A stretch of 29,785 nt of DNA, from NCBI GenBank assembly GCA_934635385.1, contig CAKTZI010000043.1, positions 1-29,785 on the forward strand, read 5' to 3'. Made by a program: the position numbers and the translations under genes. This stretch comes from an uncultured Kiritimatiellota bacterium. Its GTDB lineage: Bacteria > Verrucomicrobiota > Kiritimatiellia > RFP12 > UBA1067. Numbering within the stretch: the stretch's first letter is position 1; every line of letters starts with the position of its first letter. Shown in pieces: positions 29,606 through 29,785 of this stretch. Below the pieces are notes generated by a model. It was not told the origin of the DNA. It saw only the letters and a list, made by a program, of their open reading frames with translations, and searched no databases.

Positions 29606-29677
29606 TCCCTGTAGACTTTTTCGCCCGTCACACGCCCGGCACCACGCCGAGTCGTCACAGACTGAAATGAGTTTGTT
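29606..29677 (-). promoter_or_regulatory. metK 5' leader with possible hairpins
   Basis: About 72-75 nt between the predicted start of transcription and the metK ATG. A 6-bp stem CTCGGC/GCCGGG with a 5-nt loop is nested within a weaker GTCTG/CGGGC pairing. I do not recognise a SAM-I, SAM-II or SAH riboswitch core, so this is only a candidate regulatory leader. Confidence 0.25.
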
Positions 29678-29682
29678 GGTGT

Positions 29683-29688
29683 ATTATA
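29683..29688 (-). promoter_or_regulatory. -10 box of metK
   Basis: Minus-strand GGTATAATA, identical in its GGTATAAT core to the rnr and nagA boxes. No consensus -35 box is seen. It lies about 24 bp downstream of the terminator of the preceding gene. Confidence 0.5.
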
Positions 29689-29711
29689 CCAAAAAAGCAC
29701 CCATCCGTGTG

Positions 29712-29750
29712 AAAAAAAGGAGAGGCGCAGACCCGAATGGGCCTGCGCCT
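29712..29750 (-). terminator. Rho-independent terminator of an upstream gene beyond the right edge
   Basis: On the minus strand an 8-bp GC-rich stem (AGGCGCAG/CTGCGCCT), one mismatch, three more G-C pairs and a 4-nt loop, followed by CTCC and seven T. It is the clearest intrinsic terminator in the window. Positions 29751-29785 hold no ORF I can support. Confidence 0.8.
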
Positions 29751-29785
29751 TCCGCTCCCGGAACCGGGCGGCCGAGAAAACAGCA

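Noticed and set aside
29606..29688. SAM-I, SAM-II or SAH riboswitch upstream of metK
   Set aside because: None of the conserved core sequences could be found; only generic hairpins are present.

Overview
The window is GC-rich (the AT-rich exceptions are noted below) and reads as a chromosomal fragment of a Gram-negative bacterium. It carries a Kdo transferase (waaA), an O-antigen-ligase-like membrane protein, a GspF/PilC protein and a lipoprotein. Two AraC regulators with LacI/XylR-type sensor domains, an omega-3/glycolipid-type PKS protein and dispersed simple repeats inside genes make me favour the PVC superphylum, possibly a Kiritimatiellota-like uncultured bacterium. That placement is inference from gene content and no search was run.

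Layout. 1-1251 (minus): an O-antigen-ligase-like gene that runs off the left edge; its 3' part is a 362-bp repeat block bounded by 15-bp inverted repeats. 1342-7178 (minus): an Rhs locus with a 1371-aa signal-peptide-bearing YD-repeat protein, a lipoprotein that is probably its immunity protein, an orphan copy of the Rhs core with a different tip, and a small membrane protein that is probably the second immunity protein. The tips and immunity genes are AT-rich, the core is GC-rich. 7516-8673 (plus): XylR-like regulator. 8663-9853 and 9911-11527 (minus): lone gspF and a short RNase R-like gene. 11602-11675 (plus): tRNA-Val(CAC).

17908 down to 11694 (minus) is one compact gene string: infA, yebC, pcnB, a membrane-anchored TPR protein, a NeuD/PglD-type acyltransferase, waaA and a second XylR-like regulator, with a promoter visible only in front of infA. 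Then come a stand-alone TrpB2-type trpB, tRNA-Ser(GCT) and nagA (all minus). A divergent promoter region at 20744-20777 separates nagA from a plus-strand pair: a glyoxalase-II-like metallo-hydrolase and, overlapping by 4 nt, a 1101-aa protein with AT, DH and phosphopantetheinyl transferase domains. Convergent to these is a minus-strand set: metK, a PAP2-like membrane protein, hemW, hslO (own promoter) and alr. A strong terminator at 29712-29750 ends an unseen minus-strand gene beyond the right edge.

Three things stand out. (1) In the 1101-aa protein the AT and DH catalytic residues are all replaced (AT Ser to Ala and His to Asn; DH His to Tyr and Asp to Glu), while the PPTase motifs are intact. 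(2) Short simple repeats of at least five families lie in frame inside otherwise conserved genes: eight copies of one 13-mer in hemW, three different repeat types in waaA, others in rhs and the ligase gene. (3) The Rhs locus is arranged for tip exchange by recombination between two direct copies of its core. Several promoters also place the -10 box only 7-8 nt from the start codon, suggesting leaderless mRNAs.
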